From the NCBI GenBank assembly GCA_037044905.1, contig JBAOKB010000170.1, positions 310,001 to 374,000 of the forward strand: a DNA stretch of 64,000 bases, written 5' to 3'. Below are positions 54,179-64,000 of this stretch, in pieces (position 1 is the first letter of the stretch; each line of letters begins with the position of its first letter). A program made the translations under genes and the position numbers. The stretch is from Hortaea werneckii (lineage: Eukaryota; Ascomycota; Dothideomycetes; Mycosphaerellales; Teratosphaeriaceae). The notes beneath the pieces were generated by a model that searched no databases, had not been told where the DNA came from, and saw only the letters and a list, made by a program, of their open reading frames with translations.

Positions 54179-55195
54179 CTACCAACCTCTCTTCGCAAGC
54201 TTGTCGCCCTCGTCCATGCTCGAGACGTTCAGACCAACCATGGCCTCCCCAAGGCCCATCGACACATCCGCCAGCACCTTCGGGTCGTTGTAGTGCGTGG
54301 TGGCCTGCACGATAGCCTTCGCACGCTTGGCAGCGTCGCCAGACTTGAAGATGCCGGAGCCGACGAAGACGCCGTCACAGCCCATCTGCATCATCAGCGC
54401 GGCGTCGGCCGGGGTTGCAATGCCGCCTGCGGCGAAGTTGACCACGGGCAGCCGCTTCGCCCGCGCGCACTCCTTCAGCAGCTGGTAGTCGCACTCGAGC
54501 TCGCGGGCCATCTGGCGGAGATCGTTGTCGGAGGCGGACGAGGCGCGGGCGATCTCCGCGTTGACCGTCTGCATGTGGCGGACGGCCTCGATGACATCGC
54601 CCGTGCCGGCCTCGCCTTTAGTGCGGATCATGGCGGCGCCCTCGCTGATCCGTCGCAGCGCCTCGCCCAGGTTCCGGCACCCGCACACGAACGGCGTGTT
54701 GAAGTTGTTCTTCTCCACGTGGTTGACGGGGTCCGCGGGCGTCAGGACCTCGGACTCGTCGATGTAGTCCACGCCGATGGACTGCAGGATCTGGCACTCG
54801 ACGATGTGGCCGATGCGGGCCTTGGCCATGACGGGGATGGTGACGGCGCGCATGATGTCCTGGATCATGCTCGGGTCGCTCATGCGGGCCACGCCGCCCT
54901 GGGCGCGGATGTCCGCCGGCACGCGCTCCAGCGCCATGACGGCACAGGCGCCCGCCTCTTCTGCTATCCGTGCCTGCTCGGCGTTCACCACGTCCATGAT
55001 GACGCCGCCCTTGAGCATCTGGGCCAGGCCGGCCTTGACGGCGAAGGAGGACTGCGGGTCCGAGTGCGACATGCTGGTGGTGGTCTTCTTGACGGTGGTG
55101 CTGTCTGGTGCAGCGGTTGTGCCGTTCGTAGTGGTGGAGTTGGTCGTGCCGTTGTTCAGGCGGCTGGTGTCGTTGATGGGTGTTGGTGGGGGCAT
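54179..55195 (-). CDS. PDX1: Pyridoxal 5'-phosphate synthase subunit PDX1/SNZ (338 aa)
   Basis: Makes PLP from ribose 5-phosphate, glyceraldehyde 3-phosphate and ammonia supplied by the PDX2/SNO glutaminase, which is not in this window. Intact single exon. After an unusual 45-residue Thr/Asn/Ser-rich extension the barrel starts at FAVKAGLAQMLKGGVIMDVV, with catalytic Asp68 and the Schiff-base Lys125 in VMAKARIGH. Further signatures are GVDYIDESEVLTPAD, GCRNLGEALRRI, GAAMIRTKGEAGTG, VNFAAGGIATPADAALMMQ and GCDGVFVGSGIFKS. The C-terminus SSMDEGDKLAKRGW matches family ends. A second Met (MSHSDPQSS, residue 42) is close to the usual fungal start and may be the real one. A 305-aa + strand ORF over it is a GC3 shadow. 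Confidence 0.95.
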   Translation of the reverse strand: MPPPTPINDTSRLNNGTTNSTTTNGTTAAPDSTTVKKTTTSMSHSDPQSSFAVKAGLAQMLKGGVIMDVVNAEQARIAEEAGACAVMALERVPADIRAQGGVARMSDPSMIQDIMRAVTIPVMAKARIGHIVECQILQSIGVDYIDESEVLTPADPVNHVEKNNFNTPFVCGCRNLGEALRRISEGAAMIRTKGEAGTGDVIEAVRHMQTVNAEIARASSASDNDLRQMARELECDYQLLKECARAKRLPVVNFAAGGIATPADAALMMQMGCDGVFVGSGIFKSGDAAKRAKAIVQATTHYNDPKVLADVSMGLGEAMVGLNVSSMDEGDKLAKRGW

Positions 55196-55697
55196 GACGG
55201 GTTCGGATAAATGTGGTTTCTTGACAACAGCGCTAGTTGGAGGGATGAAGAGAAACTGTCACAGAGGTCGATGCGACAGGAGGAATGGGAGATATGTCCG
55301 GTGGTCTGATATGTAAAATACTTTTTGACTCACTGAGATTTTGACCGAGGACTACTAGCCAAAGGGCGCAAGTGCGCATGGAAAAAGTTCCTTATCCCGC
55401 CGGAAGCCATGACTGCATCTCGAATGGAGATCGAGAGCCGCCGATTTGCGGCTTCTGCGGGGCAAACAGGTGTGGCGCTTCTTCGCCTCTCTCTCTCACT
55501 CTCACTCCCCCTCAGGGTCTTCTTACCTGTGGCGGTGCACTCTCGACTTTCTATCGTATACCGCATTCACTGACGGCTCGTAATCACAACGTCTCTATGC
55601 AACATTGACAGCAGTGAAGATCCCCCGCTTTTTGACAGCAACATGCTAGGATGACTGAAAGATTCAGACAAGCTCACTCCACGTTGATCCTTTCAAA
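55196..55697. promoter_or_regulatory. Divergent promoter of PDX1 and ZUP1-like gene
   Basis: 502 bp between opposite starts; contains a CT-rich stretch (55488-55515). No specific site named. Confidence 0.4.
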
Positions 55698-57136
55698 ATG
55701 GCCGAGATCGCCTGTCCTTTCTGCAACGTCGTCAGTGAAACAGCGGTAATACAGGCACATATTGAAGAAGAACATGCCGAAGATGGCGGCGTTCGTAATG
55801 CCGCTGAAGATGAAGAAGCCAAACGAACGAGTCAACTGGATGCCAACACAAAGACCGCCCGCGACACTGCCGAATCCATGCCTGACGATGAATTTATCAA
55901 ATGCACCAGACCCGGCTGTGGCGAATACATCCGCATGGAAGAGATCGACGAGCATCTTGAAGTCCATGCTGCAATCAATGCGTCCGAAGATGGTATAGAC
56001 GACGCTTCTACGCACCGCCGTTCGACGAAAAGTACCCAGTCCGACGACAGCGCCAACGAAGCGGTGAAGCGATCACGAAAAGCCCGGAAACACACCCAAG
56101 TCCCCAAATCCTCCACTCACACCCTCCTCGAATACTTCTCCGGCCAATCCGTCCACGGCGGGCGAACCAAAAAGCCGCCAGCGCCGCCACCACGTCACGA
56201 ACTGCGTCCGCCGAAACGCATAGGTCGTCTCGGCAAACGCGAGCTAGGTCCCTACGCCTTCGAAGACAGCATGCCAAGCAGCGTCCGGCGCCGCCTAATC
56301 AACGACGCCTTACCCCATCCCGTCAACACGATCAGCAAAAGCGGCCGCTTACTCCAAGACTTCTCCATCGAAAACGAAACCCCAGACGTGATCCCCATCC
56401 TCGCCGACCTCTGCGCTTCCGATCCAACCAACGAGGTGACATATTTTTGTAGCCCGACCGTCAAACACGTGCGGAAGATCTACTGCGAAGGGAATTTCTG
56501 CGGGTATTGGAGTATGCAGATGGTGCTTTCGTCCCTTCAGGCTAGCGGGTCGCTGGCGAGCTGGAGCGGGTCGGGGACGGGAGAGGGACGACGAGGTTGC
56601 CGAATGTGCTCGAGATGCAGGAGACGATTGAGCAGGCGTGGGCGAATGGGATTGCGAGCCATGGTCGGATTGAGACGGGAGGGGTCAAGGGGACGAGGAA
56701 GTGGATCGGTACGTCGGAGGCAGTGGCGTATTTTCGTCAGTTGGGGATCCCCATTGAGGCATTGTCGTTTAAAGATGATGAGGATGAAATGGCAGTCACG
56801 GGGCTGTTGGACTATGTTGAGGCGTATTTTCTTGGTGGGTTACAGGGGGCACGGGAACGAGGTTGTTCGCGCCTGACGCAGCTTTCGCCCATCTATTTCC
56901 AGCGTCGTGGACATAGTACCGTTATTGTTGGGCTGGAGAGGAAGGAGGATGGGGCGAGGAATCTATTGGTGTTTGACTCCTCGTTCGAGACCTCTAGGGC
57001 TATTAGGGCTAAGTTGGCTGGCAAGAAGACGCAGACTGCGGTCGAGACCATTCTGAGGGCGTATCGGCGGAGCGATCAAAATCTAGCCCGCTACAAGGAG
57101 TTTGAGATTATGGTGCCGCGCGCTGCAGAGGGATGA
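55698..57136 (+). CDS. ZUFSP/ZUP1-type deubiquitinase with two zinc fingers, one frame break
   Basis: Peptidase C78 (ZUFSP) family; the human member ZUP1 cleaves Lys63-linked ubiquitin chains in genome maintenance. C2H2 fingers are at residues 6-26 (CPFCNVV...HIEEEH) and 69-90 (CTRPGCG...HLEVH). The linker contains TLLEYFSGQ and basic stretches. The catalytic Cys268 lies in GNFCGYWSMQMVLSSL. After a one-base frame change at about 56569-56597 the protein continues LPNVLEMQETIEQAWANGI, GTSEAVAYFRQLGIP, catalytic His in RRGHSTVIVGLE and Asp in LLVFDSSFE, ending IMVPRAAEG. The corrected length is about 479 aa. Uncorrected, the first frame ends at 56876 without His or Asp. Neither splice signals nor a slippery site fits the break. 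Confidence 0.87.
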
Positions 57137-57316
57137 GCGGGAAGGATATGAAAAGGCCTTGCAAAGCACAGTTGAGTCAAAGTACGACTGCGCATGCAGA
57201 CACTTTGAAAGAGAGGACGGACGTGTGGCCTTTGTGTGCCGAAGTCGACCTCCGGTTCAATCATCATACAAGAACTGACTATCTCGACCCATATTCACCC
57301 TTGACAAGCCTATCCA

Positions 57317-60300
57317 TCACCCTAGCCTCGCAACCCATTCCTCTACGCCGCCTTGCTCAGCATCACGCTCCGGCACCCAACACAACCTGACCAGCGCCTT
57401 CAACTCGCCCCCCTCATAACCCTCCGCAGGACCTCTCTCCACTACAGCCGCGGGCCCTTGCTCCGCCAGCTCGTAGAACCTCGCCGCTCTTTCCAGGCTA
57501 GCGCGGGACTCGACATTCTTCAGACTCTGCTGCAGCACGAGCACGTTGAGCTGCATGCGGCTATTGCCGTATCCGTCCATCCCCTGGATACAGCCTACGA
57601 GCGAACAGAGCGAGTTGTTGACTAGGACGTCCAGGTTCTGCGTCAGGAGACTGTACTGCGCGGGAAGCAAGTGTGCGGATATCGCGGCGTCGTACGAGCT
57701 GAGGTCGGTGGAAAGGGCGAGGATGGCGGGGTCGGGATCGTTGTACGGTTGGGAAAGCACGTACGTGGTGTCCATGGCCTTGTAGATCCCGCGGAGGAGG
57801 TGCAGGCGAAGGTCGATTTGGAGGGTTCGCAGGACGAGGGTGCTGAGTTCGGTGAAGGAGGCGAGGACGGCGTCGAATTCGGTCGCGCGCTGTTGATCTA
57901 GTGGCAGGTACGCGGTACTGGGCGCGTTCACCTGCTGGCTGCGGGTCCAGCGTCGGGAGTGGTGGGTTGAGGATTGTTGCGTGTCGGCCGTATCTAGCAT
58001 GTCGATGGCGCGGGGGCTGACGAACCGCAGGCCCTTGCACCGAGCGGCGAGCCATTTCATCGATACCTGGAGCGTACACAGCGCTGCGAGAGATTTGCGA
58101 TCGTTGATCATGTCCGCTTCTTCGATTCGCTTTCCCTTGATTTGCTGGATTAGGAGCGCGCTTTCCTTCTCCGCAAGCACTTCGCTGTCCTTCTCGTTGT
58201 TCTCCTTCTGTGCGTTGAGCAGCTCGATGACGCAGTCATTGATGTCTCCCTGCGTTGCTAGCAAAGCGGCTAATCGCATGTTCGCACTTTCATCGCCGCC
58301 CTGCTGAGGCTGTGTCACAAGCGCACGCTGAAGTAGACTCTTGGACCACTCGAAGCATCGGTCGTAGTACGCGTGCATCTGGTCGATGACGAGCTTCGAA
58401 AAACTTTGCTCGTGGGGGAGTGCGCAGAGCATTTCGCATACGCCCTTGATGACTTCGTAGAAGCGGATCGTGCCTTTGAAGACCGGGCGCGGGCAATGGA
58501 CCTGCCAGTCGGGAGCGGCTTGGAAGGCTTCTAGGTCTGCGGCCATGCACGCGTTTGTGAGGTCGAGTAAGGTCTCGTCCAGCTGAGGATGGAAGACGTT
58601 GATGAGGAAGTCGTCGAGGAAGGAGGTCAGGGTGCTTTGTATGACTCCTGAATTCGGCGGGACAATGTCCCGTAGTCGCGTTAAGAAAGTTAGAGAGGGT
58701 GGTAGCAGCGTAGACATGTTGAACACGCTCGGTTCCACAAGGAATTTATGGCCAGTCGCAGACCGATCGGGTAGAGCATGGTCTTCGATACCCTCGCTCT
58801 CCTTCTTCAGCTGCTGAGCGCTCGTGTTCACCAGCCCAGGAACCGAAGCTTTCAGGATGAATTCCAAGTCCTCCCGCTCAGTCGTGAGAGCCGTACTCTT
58901 GCTATCTGTGTCAGTCAGTTTGAAAAGCTTCCTTGTCCGATCTCTTGGCTTGGGACGGAAGATATTGGCACTCGAGTCGGTCTGGTTGCTGCGCTGCCCG
59001 CCAATGCTGCCGGAGGTAGCAAGGTGGTCGTGTAATAGAGATCTTATCTCCGATTGCAGGAGCTTCCATAACTCTCTGAAGCTTCGGTTGAGCGTCGTAG
59101 CATCCGCCTGCGCCTCACGTTTCAAGATGGCAGCTGTGACATCGTGTAGCACCCGGTGACCTTCTGCAATGGCCTCGAACTTCGCGTATAGTGTCGTCAG
59201 GAGGTCTTCTAATGTGGCTTTCTGCTCGCCATCCAGGCTCCCGGCACCTACACCCCGCAGAGCTTGCTGCCGGCTCTTTGCAGCAGCTGAGCGCATGGAG
59301 GTTGGGTGTCTCTGTTCTACCTCAGTATGACTTCTCTCGACTACTCTGAAGAGTTCGACAGGCAATCGGTGCTCTATAGCATCTACTGCGACATCCAACT
59401 TCATCATCTTGTTCAAGCTTTCCACAAGCAATTGGATATAGTAGAATGTGTTAGCCTCCGGGTTTCGCGTCGTATCCTCTTGCATTGGCTGCTTGCCGTC
59501 GTAGTTTTCCAGGAAGTTATACATGGCTCTCTCTTCGTCTGCAGCCGCTGTCGCAGCGGAGTCGTCCGCTCTCTGGGAGAGCGACTTCCATCGCTCCTCA
59601 CAGTATGGTGATTTGAGGTAGAGATGACTGTGCAGCTCTTCGACCAGGATATCGGTCAAGCTGTGCTCTTGATTACTAAGGTACACCCTGAGGTCTGACA
59701 GAGCGCCTATGTCCTCCATCTCCGGCTTACGAATCAGCAAGAGGGCCTCTTGCAGGGTACCAACGGCATCTAGGAATCTCTTCTCGCTGATTTGCGCTTC
59801 TAACCTCTCTGGAACAGCCTGTAGCTGTTCAATCTCGCCTAGGACTTGTAGCATTGAGTCATAGCTCTGTGAACTGGTGGCAAAAGCCCTAAGCTCTGGC
59901 CTTCCCGCCGTACCGAGACTTCCTTTTGCTTGCAGAAGTCCACTTCGTAGAGTCCTCACGCGGTGCTGGCTGTTTGCGATTGCGTTCTGGATTTTGTGGA
60001 AGGTACCAATGCTGCTGTTGAACCCCTGATGGTGCTCATTGACAATGGTCTTGAGCGCATTCTGTAGCTGCTGATGTACATCCGTGAATTGGTCGTACTG
60101 GTCCGCGAGGCCGAGGGAGGAATCGTCCATTAGCTGAAGAGCGGTCTTGATGGGAATGCAGTCGGAAGAGGCCATGAAAGGATAGTGGGATTGGATGAAG
60201 CGTAGAACTTCTATATACAAATGAGCCTACGCTGCTATATGATACTGGGTGGCAACTGGTAAGAGACTGACCTTCAACCTGGCCTCCAGCAGCGCCATAT

Positions 60301-60587
60301 CGCGACGCTGCTGGCCGGCTTCGACTCCGGCTCGAATCCCAACCTCCACCATAGTCCCTGCTCCGTCTTTGCGCTCGCTGCCTCTCTACCCGTGCTGGGC
60401 CGCGCACATTTGCTGTGTCCTGTCCTCCAAAGCCGCCATAGCCTCCGGGTCCCCTAGACCTGGAGCGCTCGTCTGCGCTTGTGTCAGGAGTCGCGTCGAC
60501 GTCAAAGCGACCAAAGCGGCTTCCTGCGCCACTCCCATTCAAATGCGAGGCCGAGCCATTGGCTTGAGGGTTACGCATATAAGACAT
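57317..60587 (-). CDS. SEC8: Exocyst subunit SEC8/EXOC4 (2 exons, 1,069 aa)
   Basis: Part of the octameric exocyst that tethers secretory vesicles to the plasma membrane at growing tips. Exons are 60587-60272 and 60210-57317. The 61 bp intron has a GTCAGT donor and ATAG acceptor. The first 105 residues are Gly/Arg/Ser-rich (SRSRGPGGYGGFGG). The Sec8 N-terminal domain follows: DQYDQFTDVHQQLQNALKTI, NEHHQGFNSSIGTFHKIQNA, NSQHRVRTLRSGLLQAK and VPERLEAQISEKRFLDAVG. The helical-bundle remainder includes RLRDIVPPNSGVI and FHPQLDETLLDL. The gene is open over 2.9 kb with no break. It is convergent with the ZUP1-like gene, 180 bp away. Confidence 0.92.
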
Positions 60588-61212
60588 GTTGGAAGCCTAA
60601 CACTATTCCCGCTCTTACTGCTGTATATTGGACATGCTGCGTGGTCCTACAGGCCTTGGATGTCCTTCCGCCAATGCCGTATCGACCTCTTAATCGATCA
60701 GATTTTTTGGTGCGCAATGTTATTCCACAGAGGATCAACGCCTGAATTCGCTAAAGTACCTAGGTAAGAGCCAAAGTAATTGAGTGTCCGAGGCTTGGGT
60801 TGGACGCGACGGGTTCGTCGTCGCGCTCCGCAGCGATGGACTCGGCTGGATCAGGAAGGTAGCTGGCCTGAGGCTCTGCGGCGTGTCCGGGCCGATGCGC
60901 GTGAATTGCCGATCGTCGCGCGGGCATTTGCTGGAGCGTCGCCTGTCTCGCCTGTCCCCAGTGGACGACCTGGGCTTTCACGCGTACACTATCATTCACT
61001 ACGCGCATTCACGACACCCCACTCAACACACTTTCCGCCGCCGCCGTCATCAGGACCAGCGCTGACAACACAGCCAGACAGCTTCTTTGTTTTGGTTGCT
61101 GTCCTTCCTGCAATGAGCTTCTAAAGTCTGGCGACCCGTTCCTTGACCCCCCGTCCTCTCGACCTCGTAACTGAACGATCCCGTCGCTCCTCCAGCTTTC
61201 CGCGCACCCATC
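60588..61212. promoter_or_regulatory. Divergent SEC8-CTR9 promoter
   Basis: 625 bp between opposite starts. Only short, domain-free frames. The 100 bp before CTR9 is C/T-rich. Confidence 0.45.
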
Positions 61213-64000
61213 ATGGCCGCCACCACCAATGGCGAGACCAATGGTGTCAATGGCCACAGTCAACATGCCTCCGAGCGCTTCTCCGACATTCCCGCGGTAA
61301 TCGATATTCCGGTCAAAGGCGAAGACGGAGACGAAGCTGTCAATTTGGACTTGACTGAACTATTGGACGAGACGGATGAGCTGTGCGATCTGCTCGAGAA
61401 CGAGAATGCGGCGCGCAACTATTGGATCACAATCGCCTTGGCTTACGCGAAGCAACAAAAGGTCAACGTCGCCATCGACATCCTTCAAAAGGGCCTCAAT
61501 GCGCTGCAACGTGACTACGACAGGCTGAGCTTGCTCACATGCTTGTGCTGGTTGTATCTGTGGAAATGCAGGAAGGCTCCTCGTGTCAAGCCCAGTCAAC
61601 CGACAGAAGACGACAGACCGAAAGACTTCTTCCTTCATTCTGCCACGAGCACACTGAATGAAGCTTCTCGCATTGAGCCTTCTTATCCGCCTTTGTTCCT
61701 TGCTCGCGGCACATTGTATCTACTTCGTGCCTCCCTTCAGCCATCCAAGCCCGGTCCAGGCGGGCAGGACCAGTCGGAAAGAGCGAATACGCTCAAGCAG
61801 GCGGCCAAATGCTTCGACGACGCCTACCGAAATTCCAAGGGCAAGAATTTGATGGCCATGTTTGGCAAGGCCAAGGCTCAATTCTCTCTCCGTCGTTTCC
61901 CGGAAGCTTTGCAGCTTTACCAGCAGCTTCTTGAGCGTGCACCTGACATGATCGACCCTGATCCACGGATAGGTATCGGTTGCTGTCTCTGGCAGCTGGG
62001 CTACAAGGAGCAAGCCAAAAATGCCTGGCAACGCTCATTAGAGCTCAACGCGGATTCAAAAATCGCAAATGTGCTGCTCGGATTGTATTACTTGGACGAG
62101 AGCAGTCAGTATTCCACCTCAGATCCGGCATTCGCACCTATATACAAGAAGGCCATGACAGTCCATACACAAACCGCTTTCAAGCTCGACAGCATGCACG
62201 CGATGACCTGCGCGACGTTTGGGTCTTACTTTGTGTTGAGAAAAGCATGGCAGAATGTTGAAAGACTGGCAAGAAGAGCGATTGAGCAGACTGACGTGAA
62301 CGCGGTTGCTTCGGATGGATGGTATCTGCTTGCGCGCAAGGAGCACTATGAGGGCGCCGACATGAGCAAAGCAGCAGATTTCTATGCCAAAGCAGACCAG
62401 GCGAGGGGCGGTGACGAAAAGGGATACCTACCTGCGAAGTTTGGCGCTGCGCAACTGAAAGCCCTGATTGGCGACGTGGACGGCGCAAAATTCAGACTGG
62501 AGAAAATCCTATCGAGTGCATCTGCGACTGCAGCCGGTGGTGGTCTGAAGAGCTTGGAAGCGATGACATTGCTCGGACTGCTGTATGCTGAGGATGTCTT
62601 CACAGGCCAGGCGAATGGCGGTAAAGAAGACAAAAGCGTGGAGCAGAAAAAGGCCATAGGTTTACTAGAGCAAGTCCGAGTTGCTTGGAAAGACCCGAAG
62701 AGGAAGGTCAACCCTGATTCCGCGGTTCTGCTAAACCTGGCGAAGTTGTATGAGCTCGAGCAGCCAGACAGAGCACTTGCATGCTTGCAACAAGTCGAGC
62801 AGATGGAGCTTGATGATATCGCCGAAGATGATGACAGGCTGCCGGATGACATTGGCGATGAGGCGGAGGAGCGCAGAGCGAGACGGGAGCTGCTTAGTCC
62901 GCAACTCTTGAACAACATCGGCTGCTTCCACTTCCAAGCCGGCCAATTTGCACTCGCTCGTGACGACTTTCAGACGGCCTTGAATGCGACGTTGAAGCTT
63001 GGGGAGCGCGACAGCAGTGTCGATACTGACTCGCTGAAGACGACCTGCTCTTACAATCTTGGCCGCACCTGCGAAGCTGAAAATGAAAACGGTCAGGCAG
63101 TTGAGATCTACCGCAGCCTCCTCGTGCGCCATCCAGACTACATCGAGGCTCACGCCAGGCTGGCATACATCAATATCTGCAGTGGCAAGCCCACCCAGGA
63201 AGCTGAACAGCAGATCAAGCAATTACTTGACTCCGATCCAAGCAATCTGGAGCTGAGGTCTCTGTACGGCTGGTGGCTAAACCGCAGCAAGAAGCGGACC
63301 CACCAGCTTAATGAGGACGTTGAGCAAAGGCATTACAAGCACACGCTTCAGAACTTCGACAAGCATGACATGTACTCCCTCGTCGGTATGGGTAATTTGA
63401 ATTTGACTGTTGCTCGTGAGATGCGAAGAGAGACAGATCAAGACAAGGACAAGAGATCTAAGACGTACATGCGTGCTGTGGAATTCTTCGACAAAGTCTT
63501 ATCCCTCGACCCTAAAAACGCATTTGCGGCCCAAGGTCTTGGCATTGCCGTGGTGGAAGACAAGAAAGATACCGCCTCAGGCATTCAGATCTTCTCGAAG
63601 GTCCGCGAGTCATTGAGGGGTGGCTCAGGTAGCGTGCATGTGAATCTTGGGCATGTGTTCGCAGAGACCAGGCAATGGAGCAGATCGATCGAGAACTACG
63701 AACTGGCACTGGCGAAGTCCATCAAGGAAGGCAGGGATGGGAAGCCAGATCCTGCTATTCTGGCTTGCCTCGGCCGTGTCTGGCTCATGCGTGGAAGGCA
63801 AGAGAAGAAGCTGGATGCATACAAAACATCTATGGACTTTTCCAAGCAAGCCTTGGAGCAGGCGACTGAGAATGTGAACTTCAAGTTCAACGTGGCGTTT
63901 GTGCAGATTCAGCTCGCACAGCTGCTCATTAGCTTGCCCGAAGCGCAGCGCACAAGCTTGGACGTTGAGCAAGCCAGCCAGGGCTTGGACGAGGCCATTG
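61213..64000 (+). CDS. CTR9: Paf1 complex subunit CTR9, right-edge truncated (first 929 aa)
   Basis: TPR scaffold of the Paf1 complex, which travels with RNA polymerase II and promotes H2B ubiquitination and H3K4 methylation. The frame is open from the ATG at 61213 to the window end without intron or break. The N-terminus has the family motif VIDIPVKGEDGDEAVNLDL and LLDETDELCDLLENE. Many TPR units follow, for example NYWITIALAYAKQQKVNVAI, FLARGTLYLLRASLQ, SRRFPEALQLYQQLLERAP-like repeats, LLNNIGCFHFQAGQFALA, YNLGRTCEAENENGQA, YGWWLNRSKKRTHQL, FAAQGLGIAVVEDKKD and VHVNLGHVFAETRQW. The missing part should hold the last TPRs and the charged coiled-coil tail. Confidence 0.94.
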   Translation, partial: MAATTNGETNGVNGHSQHASERFSDIPAVIDIPVKGEDGDEAVNLDLTELLDETDELCDLLENENAARNYWITIALAYAKQQKVNVAIDILQKGLNALQRDYDRLSLLTCLCWLYLWKCRKAPRVKPSQPTEDDRPKDFFLHSATSTLNEASRIEPSYPPLFLARGTLYLLRASLQPSKPGPGGQDQSERANTLKQAAKCFDDAYRNSKGKNLMAMFGKAKAQFSLRRFPEALQLYQQLLERAPDMIDPDPRIGIGCCLWQLGYKEQAKNAWQRSLELNADSKIANVLLGLYYLDESSQYSTSDPAFAPIYKKAMTVHTQTAFKLDSMHAMTCATFGSYFVLRKAWQNVERLARRAIEQTDVNAVASDGWYLLARKEHYEGADMSKAADFYAKADQARGGDEKGYLPAKFGAAQLKALIGDVDGAKFRLEKILSSASATAAGGGLKSLEAMTLLGLLYAEDVFTGQANGGKEDKSVEQKKAIGLLEQVRVAWKDPKRKVNPDSAVLLNLAKLYELEQPDRALACLQQVEQMELDDIAEDDDRLPDDIGDEAEERRARRELLSPQLLNNIGCFHFQAGQFALARDDFQTALNATLKLGERDSSVDTDSLKTTCSYNLGRTCEAENENGQAVEIYRSLLVRHPDYIEAHARLAYINICSGKPTQEAEQQIKQLLDSDPSNLELRSLYGWWLNRSKKRTHQLNEDVEQRHYKHTLQNFDKHDMYSLVGMGNLNLTVAREMRRETDQDKDKRSKTYMRAVEFFDKVLSLDPKNAFAAQGLGIAVVEDKKDTASGIQIFSKVRESLRGGSGSVHVNLGHVFAETRQWSRSIENYELALAKSIKEGRDGKPDPAILACLGRVWLMRGRQEKKLDAYKTSMDFSKQALEQATENVNFKFNVAFVQIQLAQLLISLPEAQRTSLDVEQASQGLDEAI

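Noticed and set aside
54293..55210. 305-aa + strand ORF
   Set aside because: Complete antisense shadow of PDX1; no recognisable motif.
1..64000. tRNA, rRNA, CRISPR, insertion sequences or a biosynthetic cluster
   Set aside because: No convincing B-box with a cloverleaf, no spaced direct repeats, no transposase or PKS/NRPS motif was seen; tRNAs were not searched computationally.

Overview
The window looks like nuclear DNA of a filamentous ascomycete fungus. The genes carry short GT-AG introns (about 50-270 bp) with CTAAC/CTGAC/CTAAT-type branch sequences. Spacers are rich in homopolymers, and the gene set is fungal: a HAP5 CCAAT-binding subunit, a PIN4-type RRM/R3H protein, SEC72, a fungal-type WAPL and a BUR1 kinase. 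A dothideomycete is my best guess from overall protein character, but no marker in the window settles it. I see no transposon, CRISPR array, tRNA, rRNA or recognisable biosynthetic cluster.

Layout: WAPL (-, cut by the left edge), uracil phosphoribosyltransferase (+), ARMT1/DUF89 phosphatase (-), MARVEL membrane protein (-), SEC72 (+), CDC34 E2 (+), a UBA-UIM protein that looks like a dead USP25/28-type deubiquitinase (+), a SPO12-like protein (+), PIN4-like RRM/R3H protein (-), HAP5 (-), glycyl-tRNA synthetase (-), RPF1 (+), cytosolic malate dehydrogenase (+), a possible small secreted Cys protein (+), a Cys-cluster repeat protein (-), ARPC3 (-), RFC3/RFC5 clamp-loader subunit (+), PhyH-family dioxygenase (-), aspartokinase (+), P5B ATPase (+), CFA-synthase-like methyltransferase (+), BUR1 kinase (+), PLP synthase PDX1 (-), ZUP1-type deubiquitinase (+), exocyst SEC8 (-) and CTR9 (+, cut by the right edge). 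Most are housekeeping genes. Several neighbours share one process (BUR1 and CTR9 in transcription elongation; CDC34, the USP-like protein and ZUP1 in ubiquitin biology), but there is no operon-like organisation. Many adjacent genes are divergent and share 370-880 bp promoters.

Two things stand out. First, the product of 14117-16609 has the UBA-UIM-USP order and C-terminal hallmarks of the USP25/28 deubiquitinases, but the catalytic Cys and His positions appear to be lost, so it is a candidate pseudo-deubiquitinase. Second, single-base frame breaks are very uneven. WAPL, ARMT1 and the P5B ATPase each need several one-base corrections (seven located in the ATPase). SEC72, PIN4, HAP5 and ZUP1 need one each. 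GlyRS, the USP-like gene, SEC8, CTR9, RFC3 and aspartokinase are fully open. Either sequence quality is poor in patches, two haplotypes were collapsed, or some genes are young pseudogenes.
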